From: Erythroxylum novogranatense
Taxonomy: Eukaryota > Streptophyta > Magnoliopsida > Malpighiales > Erythroxylaceae
DNA length: 64,000 nt
Assembly (NCBI GenBank): GCA_029891385.1
Contig: CM057235.1
Span: forward strand, 16,358,001 to 16,422,000
Reading direction: 5' to 3'
Made by a program: the position numbers and the translations under genes. The notes beneath the pieces are model-generated. The model saw only the letters and a list, made by a program, of their open reading frames with translations, did no database searches and had not been told where the DNA came from. Shown here piece by piece: positions 38,281 through 50,606 of this stretch; positions within the stretch are counted from its first letter, which is position 1; every line of letters begins with the position of its first letter.

Positions 38281-39289
38281 AAACATCAAGAGAATGGCTA
38301 AAAGAATATGCCTTTAACTCATTTTAGCTCATGTGCTTCCAACTTGTACATAAAACCAAATATGAACCTAAATGAATATCTTAAGCATTTCATAATATTA
38401 ATTACTAAGTATTAAGGAATGAATATATAAACAATTAAGAACACATCAAGTTACCCTCACTTAACCTTTGACCATCCTCAGGTAAAATAACAAAATCAAA
38501 CTCAGAAACTAAAACACTTTCACATTTTCTAAGAATAGATAGTCATAAAAAAAAAACCATGGTAGGAACTAAACACTAAATGTTTCTACTCATAATTAAT
38601 CAACAACCATTTCCTTCAGAAACTGAGCAATATAGGGGAAGACTTTGATAAAAATATGTTTAGGACTAAGATAGATCTATAAGTACACTCAAACACCATT
38701 CATGGTTAAGACATTCCACGACTTTGCACATCATTTCAGTTTGCCACCACTAGGATTCACATGCACAATCATTAATCAAAGGACTTTTTAAGGTTATAAT
38801 GTCAATGAAGGTTAAGGTGAGATATATTTAGATAGTTTAATGCAAAAGCAATCAACGTTAGTGAAGCAAAAGAAACACTCAATGTAACATTAAGTACAAA
38901 ATCTAACATTCACTCAAAACTAGGTACTATCAATTATGATGAAGGCAAAAACTATGTTTTATAGCTCATATTCAATCTCTCACATGATAAACAACATGAA
39001 GCATAAAGAATTAAAAGGATTCACTCACAAAAATTGATGATAAACTACGTATTGCAACTATAAGGAGTGAACTTTGAAAACAACATCTCCCTCATTAGTA
39101 TCATACTCAAATCACCCATTCCTTACAAGTTCAAGAGAAAAAACTAATCATGAATAACTATGCAAAACAAATGAATTTCCTCCTTGATAATTTTATTTAA
39201 ACATTTTTTCTTTTCTTTTTCCTGTTCCTATTCCTATTCCTGTTCCTTTTCTTTTTCTCTTTTTTCAAAATTGAAAGAACTACATCAAT
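38281..39289. other. AT-rich DNA, no recognised content
   Basis: No reading frame of note and no match to the other repeats in the window. A pyrimidine repeat built on TTCCT(A/G) lies at 39215-39252. Confidence 0.5.
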
Positions 39290-39850
39290 AATGAAATTCA
39301 TTGATAAGAGATAAAATGGCATTCCAACAATTATAGTCACCAATATTTTAAGAAAAAACTATCAATATCATTGTCACAAAAATGAAAAATTATTCTTACA
39401 AAAAACGTTGTTACCAATGTGTTTATTATTGTCACAAATAAAACTATTAATTCAATAATGGAATTGCATTAGTGGTAAAAGAAATTTGCATTAGTGACCA
39501 TATTGACTAACAAATTTCATCACAATTATGAAAGTTATATGTTTCAATAATGTTGTCGCTAAATAAAGATGATATGTTACAATAAATTTATCACTAACGT
39601 GTTCATGTTTTCTATAAATAATATTATTAACAGACTAAGAATTACTCTAATATTTACCAAATGTGCAAAAATAGCTAAAATTTGTTTCATTTCCATTGCT
39701 TGCTTTCAATAGTTGCATCTTGAGCTTGAACCTTCTCTTTTTGAGCTTGAATCTTTTCATTTTGTGTTTTTGTGAATTTATTAAGTCTTGCAACTTCATC
39801 ATCTAAATTCCTTGGATGTTTTCTTATAGGCTCAACTTCAGTTAGAATTT
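39290..39850 (-). mobile_element. Possible CACTA (En/Spm) transposon remnant
   Basis: 39310-39620 is full of short repeats such as GTCACAAA, GCATTAGTG(A/G) and ATCACTAACG in both orientations, the style of CACTA subterminal repeats. Next to it, 39705-39850 read on the minus strand gives LDDEVARLNKFTKTQNEKIQ and AQKEKVQAQDATIESKQWK, an open coiled-coil like the tail of plant Ptta/En-Spm proteins. No terminal inverted repeat or 3-bp target duplication was identified. Confidence 0.35.
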
Positions 39851-41035
39851 GAATTTTTTCTCAAGATATAGGTGTTATCCTTTTAACACCTAAACCACGT
39901 GAATAACTTGTCTTTCTTTATAAGACAAGACTGAAATGATTAACAAGTGGTAAAGGTGCACACAAATTAATCCTAAAATTCATATAAAAATATAGTTAAG
40001 AAAATTAAGAACCAAATTGAATGCAATGACAAAATTAAACGCTATTGCAATTAAACCAATACTATTTTGATGGGATAACACTTTTTCTTTTGTAAATAAA
40101 GTTTATTAAGTCTGAAACGAACCTACAAGGTGGATTGAAAGTAAATCATCTCACTTTCCTATAAGGTCTAAGCTTTGCAAAAGTTTGATGGGAGAAAACT
40201 TTTTTAATCTATTAAGAAGAAGCAAACACTAACAAACAATTCCAACACAATTAACAAACCCTTATGTTCCAAGTAAGTTATAGATAATGCTTATTGACAA
40301 CTAAATGTTCTTTTATCCAGGGAATCACTACATTATTCAGCTTATGAATATATAGGCATACAAGGGAAATTGCAACCAAACATATCATATCCTCGGAAAA
40401 AAATTTAAATCAATGTAAATGCCAACCCTTTAACTCAGTTATTAAAATTTAGTCCATTCAACTTTCTATATCTTAGTGAAAGCTTGTGAGTAGAAAAAAT
40501 CACAGTTTTGCAAAGACAATCATCACAATTATAAATGTAATTAAAAAACTAATCAATATATAAGTAGAGAGGCAAATCTTGGTTCCTTGGGTTCTACTAA
40601 TGAGTGTTTTTCCAATGCTTCTAATAGAGAAAACAGAAGGCGCCTTGATGTCATACCAATCCTTCTTAGCAAAAGGGTCGGCTTTGTTTCATTTGTTCAT
40701 CAAACCCAAACCATCAAAAACCACAACCATAAACATCCATTAAATCAATGCATAGCCACTTATCGGCCATTATCTTTAATTATCTAGGCTATCTATTGAC
40801 CATCTAAATAGTCAAAAATAGATTCTCCAAAAATCTACTTTTCCTATAGTTTTTACTTTTGTTTTTTGTGTTTTGGATGCTTCCTAGTGCCCTTTTCTAT
40901 ATAATGTAGACCCTAAGCATAGTTCGATTTGAAAAAATAAACACTCCGTTATAATATCCCTGTCCAAACTTTTACATTAATTTATAAAACCTATTACTAA
41001 TCAAGATGAAGTAATTTAAAGTTATGAATTTGATC
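39851..41035. other. Unassigned AT-rich stretch
   Basis: Contains only short frames; the longest, 40587-40787 plus (66 codons), has no recognisable domain and is probably chance. No repeat family was recognised. Confidence 0.45.
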
Positions 41036-41536
41036 AAGAAATATATATGGACAAACAAAAATTAGAGGAACAACTTGAAACTGGTCAAAGTGGAGAAAAA
41101 AGAAAAAGAGAAAATCAATCTAAGTATATGAGAAAAAGGAAAAGAAAATCAATCTAAGTATAACTGGAATTATATACCTATAGATCAAGAAGAATTATTT
41201 CTTCCAATTGAATTTTTATATCTTGTTCCATATTCTCCATGGTTTTACCAAATTTATATTGGATGAGCTAGATGGCTCTAATACCATTTTGGCTCCATTC
41301 CTTTTATTATTAATTTCTCTATTTTTTGAGTTTTTGTCTATTAGATATACTATTGTAAACAATTTTTTATAGCATTTAATTGAAGAATGTTTTATGAATT
41401 TCATTAATTTCATTAATCTTTCGTGAGTAAAATTTTGATCTTTATTTATTAATAGTTGTGTTATAGTAATTAATTCTTTTAATTGAATTTCAATATTGGT
41501 TTGTTTATCTAATAATTCAGATAATTGTTTCGTAAT
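41036..41536. mobile_element. Endogenous caulimovirid fragments meeting in an inverted junction
   Basis: 41050-41210 (plus) matches 53540-53610, sharing GAGAAAATCAATCTAAGTATA and the following ATAGATCAAGAAGA, with an internal short duplication. From about 41216 to 41536 the orientation flips: 41400-41536 is the reverse complement of 53285-53395. The fragments belong to the region between movement protein and capsid of a petuvirus-like genome. Nothing is translatable. Confidence 0.6.
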
Positions 41537-43020
41537 TGTAACATCCCGTTCCCATACTAAGGGTTAGAACCCTAAAATATGGTACATGTGAGATTAAAGA
41601 GAGGTTAGAAATTGTGTTTTATGCTCATGCATATTGTTAGCATACACGCACACGAATTTAAATTTTTCCACACATTAAGATGATTGTACATGCATTCATT
41701 AACATTCCGGGTATAATTGATTTGTTAATGTGATATTATTAAAAATTGTAATTTATTTGCATTGAAAGCCAAATTGGAGAATATAAGTTTTGATTTAAAA
41801 TTTTTGGTGAATTTTATGAATAAATTTCGTAAATGTTGAATATTATTAGATTAGAAAAAGTGCCACTTGGCGAGTGAATTGATGGAAGGAAATAGAGATA
41901 AGGTTTAATGAGAATGAAGAAATTTTATTATTGAATTTAGAATTTTTGAGAAAATGATATTGAAAATTAGGAGACAATTGTAGTAAAAATATTGGAGTTG
42001 GTTGGACTAGTTAAATGAGAATTATTTAAAGCCTTAAGAGATGGATGAGTGACAAGTGTCATATGTAAAGTTGATCTTAAAAAGTTTACTACTATTCTTT
42101 TAACTTTGAAAGACAAAGACCTTGTTGTTCTTGTCATAAAATATCTTCTCCGTGACTTTCCTCGTCTTCTGGAAGCTTCATTACTATTGGAAAGCTCTCA
42201 CCCTCACAACACAAGTCTTACTCTCACTTTTCACTTGCTACCATATTTTTTGTTATCTTTTTCACTATAATCGAAATATCTAACCCTGCAACTCTCAACT
42301 GATGATGATCGGATGTTATTGGAAAGCTAAGGCTCATATGATTTTTAAAGGGTTGGAGTTTTAAACAAGTAAGCATTTTTTTTGGTTTTCTTGTTATATG
42401 AGATGAAACATACATTAGCTCACTATTAAATGGTTATGAAATAGTGATATACATATTTTTTGAAAAGTGAGTGAGGAAATTTTTGGGTATGATGTATATG
42501 TTGTGTTTGCATATTTGATGATCAATATATCATAAGATAGTGTTAAAATGATCTCTGAGTGTGATAGATCGATGAAAATAAAAATGAAAAGAGTGCAAAT
42601 TATTTTTGAGATATGACAGATGTATGCTCTGTTTTTGTTACAGTTGATATACGTGTATATTGGTCTTCACTATTATTCACGCAAATTTCTAGGTGTTAAT
42701 AAAGATGAGCAAAAATAAATTTAGAGGTAAGTATAGGTACATGGTGATGTCTGGAGGTGAGAAAGAATGTTTTAATTGAAAATTAGAGTCGAAAGTGAAA
42801 AGTATGCAAAAAAATGAAAGTGAAAGAAGTGCAGAAAAATGGAGATATAAGTGAATGTGATCTTTTGTTTTGATGGTTGTGATTAATATGGGATTTTCTC
42901 TTTGATTGTGGATGATTTGAGTTAAATGGAAGTCAAAAATGGGGTTGAGTTAAGTTAGAAATGTTGGTTTGAGCAGAGGAAAAGAAAGGAAAAGGAAGAA
43001 GAAATTGCAGGTTTAGAAGG

Positions 43021-43490
43021 CACGATCGTGACTTTCCTCTAACGTCTGGAGACTTATGATCATGTTGGAGCACGATCGTGACTTCAAGTGAAAACTCGCA
43101 ATTGTGCTCATGCACGATAGCGACTTTGAGTGAAAACTCGTGATGAGCACAATCACGACTTCTTTGGCTGGAGAAAATTTGAATATCCTTCAATATTTTG
43201 ACTATATCTCTTTCTCCTAACCTCCAAATGACATGGGAATTGAACCATTGGACTCATAACACATTAATCTACATCTCCACCAAAAATCTTAGCCGTATGA
43301 AATCATTTTGGAGAGATTAAGTGAAAAATATTGGACTGGTTCGAGCGGGTGTGCATGACCATGCGTTGAGGTTGCACGACCGTGACTTATTATTGTTGGT
43401 GTGCATAGGCGTGCATTATGGTTGCACGCCCATGAATCACATGTTTTGGAATGCACGGCTATGCACTAATGTTGCACTACCGTGACTTAA
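43021..43490. repeat. Periodic CpG-palindrome repeats inside the solo LTR
   Basis: CACGATCGTGACTT occurs at 43021 and 43071 (50 bp apart) with decayed copies near 43113 and 43148. Further on GTTGCAC(G/T) occurs at 43371, 43421 and 43471, exactly 50 bp apart, each preceded by GTGCAT and a GCGT or GCAC motif. The surroundings are AT-rich. Confidence 0.8.
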
Positions 43491-44689
43491 TTTTAATTGT
43501 GTTAATGAATTTAAGATGAAAATACTGATTGTGTTAGAATATGATAACCAGAAAAATTTCATTAAGAAAGCTTCGGTATTTTGACAACATCTTATTCTAT
43601 AGTCATCCAAACGAGATGCATTTGAATTTCAAGTACACTAGAGACATAGGGATACAATTTGAATTCTGACTCTAAAATTCTAGATTTCTGAAATAAAGTT
43701 GAGTATAGGATACTGTTTTAGTTTATGAACAGTCTAAATTAATTGGAGTATAACTTTTAGATTACTGAATCTAATTGTATGACCTTGGTGTCATTCAAAA
43801 CTTAAGAAATAGGGGAAAAACTTTTTAGAAGGTTCGGGAAATGTTCATGAAAAATTGTATGACCTTGGTGCCAGATTACTCCATTTTTCTTGTCAAAATG
43901 CTCATGAAAAATTGACCCGAAGGTCTGGAATTTTGGAGATGTTATAAGAAGAAATGAGAGTTTATATAATGTTTGATCTTATAATGTTAGAATAACATTA
44001 ATGAGTCAATTGTAGATATTAAACTACCAAAGGCATGAGTATAATGAAATGAAGACACTCGTATGATTGTCTTTATGTTTCAAAGGAGATGAGTAATGAG
44101 TAATGAGTATCTAGTAAAAGTGAATTCATTAAAGATGAGAATGTGCATAAGTTGTGTAATTTGATAACATACTCAGGATTATCATTGAGCATGCATTGTA
44201 CTTATTCCGTATACATATGTGTGCATAAATGAATGCTTATAATTGCACAAAGTTATTAATTTAAGTGTGTGCAATGTGCGTATTGCATAATTTGGATGTG
44301 CAGGATAAATGTCCGCATTCAGAAATTTTCAGATCTTGAAAGCAAATGCTAATTTGGAGCATACTGTGAGTCAACCTAGATGGTATCATTCATTATTTGT
44401 TATGTTTTAAATTTCTGTTTTGAATTGCTATTGAAATGAAATGTGATTGTTCTGATTCTAGATATTGAATGTCCTAGGAGTTTGATAAATGCATGAATAG
44501 TAATAGAAGTGCTCATTGAATGTGAATTGGAAGAAATAAGTAATCCTCAACTTAAATGTTGAATACTAGACTAAGGTTTGATGACATGTGTAAATAAGTG
44601 ACTGATTGAAAATATGTGAACATGATGTATTCCATTACATAAATGCATGAAAAATAAAGATAGTTATGACCAAAGTAACCACTGAAAAA

Positions 44690-44831
44690 GAGTTTAAAGC
44701 TCAGATTGGAAAAAAAAAGGCTTAAAGCTCATAAAGTGTATAAGAGCCAAAGGCTCACTATGTAAAATGAGCCCAGTATCCCTAACGGACAAGGGACAAT
44801 TATCAATGAGCCTGGTATCCACAATGGATAC
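44690..44831. repeat. Hairpin set in the solo LTR, counterpart of 9596-9740
   Basis: GAGTTTAAAGCTC (44690), GGCTTAAAGCTC (44719), GAGCCAAAGGCTC (44744) and GTATCCACAATGGATAC (44815) are perfect or near-perfect inverted repeats; GTATCCCTAACGGACAA near 44777 is a decayed one. The related LTR has the same kind of array in the corresponding place. Confidence 0.65.
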
Positions 44832-45519
44832 GGGAAAGTTATAGGCACTAGGTCATAACAAAGTGACAAAATGAAAGTGAGTCTCACTACATAATATGAA
44901 TGATTATAATGGTTTGAATGACTTCTGATTATGATATGTGTTGAATGCAAAATGTAAAATGATTGAACAAGTGTATATGATTCAAAATGATTATTAATAA
45001 AATGATGTGAATTATGTGAAAATGTGAACTATATGTGTTATGTAATTGAGTGAGTCATTGAGGATGGTCACTTACTGAGTTTGCAAAACTCACCCAAAAT
45101 TTGCAATATTTTCAGGCTCAGAAGAGTTACCCCGTTAGGCTAACGAGAGTACAGACACTACATTCAAGTAAGAGATAGAGGTCGGGATTAGTTGCGTCTA
45201 CACTTTTTTTTCTTTTTTTTATATCAATTTATGTATTCCATAATTTCTATACAATGTGTATATGAATATTTCTGCATGGAATAATTTTTAAAATTGGAAA
45301 TGAAATTGATCAAAGTGTAATAATAATTATGATGAGTTTTATGAAATAAAAGTATGGGCTCGATTTGATTACTGATTTCCACATACGTGTATGATAAATG
45401 TGAAAATTTTATATTGAGTTTCAAGTGTTTGATTGTTCTAGCATGCCACCCTTGTAGGATTCTCACTTGGACATCACTCAGGATGTCGGGTACATGTCTT
45501 GCGATGGTGGGGTGATACA

Positions 45520-46514
45520 ATAATACTCATAATATATTTTTAAGATGGCTTGATAATTCTTGAAGTTGATTTTTAATATTAGCTAATTCATTTCCTAATT
45601 GTTTATAATTTGTTTCTTTTTTCATTTAATTCTTTTGTTTTATTTGATATATCGAGTTTAGTAAATCTAATAGGTTTTCTAATCTAATGATTATGATCTT
45701 AGAGAATTTTTCTAATAGTTTTATTTTTAGATAAGGATAGTCGTGAAATGGTTTATTCTAAATTTTACATTTTAATAGGATAATCAATATCGGTAATTTT
45801 CTTAAACTAGTTCTTAAATTTATTCCTACTTTGGATACATCGTTAAATAATAGATTGATGTAAATTTGATATGTATTTTAAATTCAATATTATGATGAGA
45901 ATTAGTTAAAGCATAGCTAATTTGATAAGTAATTGAAAAGGATATTGACTGTTGTCATTAAATTTTCTCAATAAAATTTATAGGCTATAGTAATTGTTTC
46001 ATCTAAAATTTGTAATTTTAAAGGAATTTCAATTGAAGGCGAGTATTAAATTTGATTTTTCCACGTGCTAAATTTCCATTTATGATTCCAATTACTTGGT
46101 CTTTTAAATCACTCATTCTTTCATCGATTATAACCATTCTAATAGGTGAATCTATTCCTTTTGAAAAGTGGATTTTAATAAGATTTGAAATATAGAAAGA
46201 TGTATATATCCAATTTTATGTCTTTTTTCTTTAGAGATATTTTGTAACTATTTATAAATTTTTTCTTGGTCTATTAAATTTATGGAATATGTTCATTACA
46301 TTGATCTATTCTAATAGGTGTTTCATGTATAATTTTTCCATAGTAGATAATATTTTTTCTATTAATTAAATTTTTAAATGGATGGTGTGTAATATCTTGA
46401 TCATCTTTTAGATTTCAATGTGTTTTCCTATTTGTTTTGTTTTCTTGGGATAATAGTGTATTAATATGGAAAACACCAGTAGATTTAGTTAATTCTAAAG
46501 TATCATCATCATCA
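45520..46514 (-). pseudogene. Endogenous caulimovirid movement protein (30K-type) relic
   Basis: Reverse complement of 63430-64000 for much of its length. On the minus strand, frame by frame: GNLARGKIKFNTRL, then SITYQISYALTNSHHNIEF near 45890-45930, the conserved A-L-T-N-S-H segment of caulimovirid 30K movement proteins. The open piece at 46415-46500 gives LELTKSTGVFHINTLL. Many stops. The solo LTR at 41537-45519 cuts its downstream side, and a 6-kb block separates it from its own upstream part at 52540-53010. Confidence 0.75.
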
Positions 46515-46620
46515 CCCAATTCGAAATCCCACAATGAAGCAGGGTCTGGGTAGGTCCGATAATACGCAGCCTTACCCCTACATAGTAGAGAGGCCGTTTT
46601 CGGTGGACCCACATGCAAAT
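46515..46620 (-). mobile_element. Au-SINE-like element, first copy
   Basis: Plus strand reads ATCCCACAATGAAGCAGGGT, CTGGGTAGGTCCGATAATAC, GCAGCCTTACCCCTACATAG and TAGAGAGGCCG, closely following the reverse complement of the angiosperm Au SINE (phrases GGGGTCTGGGGAGGGT, ACGCAGACCTTACCCCTACC, AGAGAGGCTGTTTCC). A (CAT)n run at 46501-46512 stands where the simple-repeat 3' tail should be. It sits at the edge where the viral reading frame breaks. Confidence 0.6.
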
Positions 46621-46790
46621 GAGACAATATATGAATGATGCATGTAACAGAAACAATTCATAAAACATAAAATAAATGAAAATACAAGTAAAGGAGAAAT
46701 AAAAGCACTAAATAGAAATAATAATAAAAATACTCAAATCTTAAGATATATCTAAAATAAATGCAAATAACACTAATAATACTAATCGCA

Positions 46791-46823
<33 letters not shown>

Positions 46824-49192
46824 AATAAAAGTCAATAAATAATAATAGAATAGTAATACAATAAATTTGAAGGAAAGTAATACCAGAGTTCCAACCGAAG
46901 GGTATGTGTAAAACTTACCATAATACTAATAAAATAAATAAATAAAATTACGTATTCAATAAATTAAAAATATACTTAATCATTAATATAATGAAAATAC
47001 TAAGATAAAAGAGAAAAGGCTAATAATAAACAATGAATTGAAGAGACTGTAACGACATTTATAAGAAAGATTGCATGTAAACTAACGTCAGACAGAAAAT
47101 GTGCATGCGAAAAAAGTATAAAAAAACCGTCCAGAGAGAATACAAAAAAACAAAAAACAAGAGCAAAACCAGGAAAGTTGCTACTGCGTACAGGGGTGGG
47201 GACTTTGAAGGAGAAGCCTGTTAGTGGAAGAAAGGAGCACCAGGTAAACAACGCGAGCGAGAAGGAACTTGTGCAGCGTAAAACGGTGACTAAAAAGCTT
47301 GGTATCAACGGTTATTTACAGGAAAAGTTGACAGTTGCTCGTATACAAACGGCAAGTTGTTAGGAACGAGACAGCGGAAAAGATGTGATGTGCTAGGAGA
47401 CCTAGACGTCAAAGAGCGGACATCGAATGTCGTGCCTTCAGACCTGCATCCCCTGCCCCTCCCATGGGCTGCATACTAGATGCCAGGATCGATAAAACTG
47501 CTGCCACTTCACCACCCGCTACGACACCTTCCCTTTCTCTGGCAAGGCAGATTTTATTTATCTAAAAAGGTATCTTTCCTGCATGCAGGGGCTCGTGCAA
47601 AAACTGCATCGCACAAACTACCACTCTCAGACAGTCGGATACCTCGCCATCGGAGACACAAAAAAGCGAGAAAAAACAAAAAAAGAACTGTCTCGATAGA
47701 ACCTAAAACTTGCGTTGAACGCGATGTGTGTTATCTAAAAGATCCTCCCCGGTGGTGACAGGCCGAGTAAACACATCCATGTAGCCGTCTAAGAGAACTA
47801 TGCAAATCAAGTGAACGTGTTCCTACGCTAGGACCCATAACCCATATTTGCAGGTGGTCAAGAATAACAGGCCAATACAACCGCTAAACAGGGGGATACA
47901 TAGACTCGTATGGTACCCAACCACAACTAAGAAATGGAAAATAAGAGACTCAGCACCCACAAAAAATTTGCAAGATGAGTAAAAACCACTTCATGCACAA
48001 TACAAGGTCTCACTGGCATCAATGGAAGCACAAAACAACTAGAAAGATGGCTGGCCCTTACCACCCCTTACCTCCAGAAATGGTGGCCCAAAAGAAAGAA
48101 AAGAAAGCTTAACTGTACATACCTTATGATGCGAAGTCCCCGTTGCCATAATGCAGCTTGTCCTAAACCAACCGAAGAGTGGAAAATATAAAAGGGCGGA
48201 GACAACACTACCTAATGGAAACATGTCGTGCACTCGTCGTAGACCCATGGTGCTTGTACCAAAAACATGTCGTGCACTTGTTTATTGGAAGCTCATAATT
48301 AATCAAAACACGAGCAGACAGAGGTGATCTACAAACCCCAAACACCAATATCCAAACCTTTCCTCTTCTTCATCACTAGAAAGAAATTCATTTAATGGAT
48401 GCAAAGAAACTCCTTTCAAAACTCCAAAACTTAAGCTCAAAAAACCGTGAAAGCAACCCCAATAAAGAAAACCCTTTTGACAAAAACATCTCTCATAAAA
48501 AAGATGTGATCTTTGCAAAGGCAAAAGCTACGCCATTGCAGCAACAATTTCAGCCCAAATGTTATACCTTCAGAAAGTCTAGAGCTTACTTGTTGGGGTT
48601 ATAGAAAACTGAGAGAGAGTAGGTTATGGTTGTTTCTGAGAAAAAAAGAAGAAGAAAAACTTGCTCAGATGTTCAACAAGTCCATGCAAATAGATCTAAA
48701 ACAGGAAATGTGTTTGCCCAAATGATATTTTCAATAATAATTTGACGTGGAAGTAATAAGGTTGGCAACAACTAAGAGAGAACTTAAATCTAAAAAGGAA
48801 CAGTATGAGGATAGTGTTCAGGACAAAAGATATATGTATGACAGTTACATCTAACTTTTGGTAAAACAAGATTGAAAAACAAAGAGGACTTTGGATTAAC
48901 AACCTATAGTCAAATACCCATGGCTTAACGCAATAACCTAGAGTATAGTGGACTGGCATATATGAAGAACACAGACAAAAATTTTGACATCAGAACAATG
49001 GCCAAGAATGGGAAAGGAGTGGAGTCTATTTTATCAAACAAGCAGCCGAAAGTCAAGGCCATACAAAAGAAATAAATAAAAACTAGAACTTGACCAGCAG
49101 GCAAGTAGCACATCATTTTGAAAATAGAAAATGGAACTCTCCTTTTATTACCAAAAGTGTCAAAGAACACGATGAAGGGATTCCACATCTTT
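46621..49192. other. Unassigned block, partly GC-richer than its surroundings
   Basis: 46.6-47.0 kb is AT-rich with an (AAT)n/(AAAT)n microsatellite at about 46790-46830. 47.15-48.25 kb is noticeably richer in G and C and has frames of 60-100 codons on both strands (plus 47178-47363 and 47480-47758; minus 48039-48248, 47000-47308). A plus-strand frame at 48395-48604 starts MDAKKLLSKLQNLSSKNRES after a pyrimidine-rich leader. None has a recognisable domain, and splice structure could not be inferred. It could be captured host sequence or part of an unknown element. Confidence 0.4.
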
Positions 49193-49310
49193 CAACAACA
49201 ACAACAACAACAACAACATCTAGTATAAATCCTACTAACACGCAGAATTTGGAAATGTTCAATAATATGCAACCTTACCCCTAACTAGTAAAGAGGTTAT
49301 TTGCAAATGA
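49193..49310 (-). mobile_element. Au-SINE-like element, second copy, more decayed
   Basis: A (CAA)n run (49193-49217) leads into CATCTAGTATAAATCCTACT and, after a gap, ATGCAACCTTACCCCTAACT with AGTAAAGAGGTTATTT. The order and the (TTG)n tail on the minus strand fit a worn Au SINE. About 2.7 kb from the first copy, same orientation. Confidence 0.5.
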
Positions 49311-50525
49311 CTCATAGAAGAATAATCAAGAAAAAAAGAAAATAAATAAATATAATAATAGTAATAATGATAATAAAAATAAAATAAATAAATATTTAGC
49401 AAATACAATTTGAGATAAGTAATACTCAATATGCAAAAGAATAAATAAATAGTAATCTTGATGAAAATACAAATAATAGTAATAAATAAATATTTATAAT
49501 TATTATTATAATACTAATACTAATACTAATACTAATAATTAGAAGGAATTCTAATTAAACAACGAACAAGCATATTCAAAAACATGAAGAAATTTAAGTC
49601 CTAGTCTAAGTAAGCCCTTCAAGATAATTAATTTAAGCACATGCGAAACAAATTGATCCAAGAAGGCAACAAGGACTATATTAAGAGTAAAGAAAGAACA
49701 AAGCAATAACAAGTTCATAAAAGAAGTAGATCTGAGATCAAATTTTCATACATCTCTATGAACTACAACATCCAAACTAAGGCTGAAAATTGTATATTAG
49801 GGAAAGCACTGAGATTTGACATTCACAAGGTAATCACTGCAAGTAAAAGGTCTTTATGGTAATTTAAATCAAGAATTTTCGTTGGTCTACAGAAATATTT
49901 CTTTTTTCTTATCAAAAAAATCATCACATACAAGTCAACACAGAAAAGTCGGCAATATATCGAAGAAAGAACCAACTAAGACTAGAAAGAAAGCTACGGA
50001 AAGCACCAAGTTTTAGGAAGAAGGGATCGACGGGTAAAATCAAAACATATGGAAGTAATATAAACATGGGTTTCAGACACTTCTTACTCAAGATGAAAGA
50101 AACCATACTAATACAACAGTCAACAAACACATCACAAAACCCCAATCCCAAACGAAACTTTCACAATTTAGAATCCAAATTCCGCATGGAGTTAGTGGAG
50201 GAGAAGACCGAAAAACACATGGTTCATCAAGAAAACTAAATTACACCAATGAAAATCTACAAGTTATATAAGAGGAAAAAAGGGTTAAGAATTACATGCT
50301 TTAATCAGAGGACAGGGACCGAGCAGATATATCGTCAGTAAGTAATTAAGTCACAGAAGACTTGAAAGATCATGCGGATCGGGGGAGTGGCTTTGGACTG
50401 TGGACATCTTTGAAAGGAAGAAGAGACGATAAAACGTACATTAAAAAAAACGGAACTTACGAAGCTAAAACAAGACCACATTAAACATCAGAAATTAAGA
50501 AATGAAGGATTTTTGAACACGGACT
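49311..50525. other. AT-rich DNA, no recognised gene
   Basis: Microsatellite-like (AAAT)n and (ACTA)n runs at 49330-49545, then unremarkable AT-rich sequence. The minus-strand frame 49924-50151 shows no domain and is probably chance. Confidence 0.45.
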
Positions 50526-50606
50526 AGAGATACCAACAGTGCAGTAGACAAGAGCAAAGATCATAACACCAAAGACCCAAGCAATAACTTGGATACCCAC
50601 AGTGCA
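50526..50606 (-). pseudogene. Aquaporin (PIP-type) gene fragment
   Basis: A minus-strand frame contains CTVGIQVIAWVFGVMIF followed by ALVYCTVGIS, 27 residues matching membrane helix 2 of plant plasma-membrane intrinsic proteins, just before the loop that bears the first NPA motif. In PIP genes an intron lies close to this point, and here the similarity also ends, but no good GT donor follows. The upstream part of the frame (to 50726) does not match the first helix, and no later exon (GGHINPAV) was found. It is a piece of a water-channel gene, not a gene. Confidence 0.6.

Larger units (their letters stand above)
41537..45519 (+). mobile_element. Solo LTR (3.98 kb) of the long-LTR gypsy family, inside an endogenous virus copy
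   Basis: Starts TGTAACATCCCGTTCCCATA and ends GGTGGGGTGATACA. Flanks are GTAAT (41532-41536) and ATAAT (45520-45524), a 5-bp target duplication with one change. The uninterrupted site is visible at about 53275-53295 in another viral copy, which reads AGTAATACTCAT on the minus strand and so proves the edges. Same family as 8941-12996 but in the opposite orientation. Inside are a 50-bp GC-rich periodicity (43371-43485), CACGATCGTGACTT repeats and a hairpin set; all open frames in it are chance. Confidence 0.9.

Noticed and set aside
46790..46830. CRISPR-like or satellite repeat
   Set aside because: Plain (AAT)n/(AAAT)n microsatellite; no spacers, and the sequence is eukaryotic.
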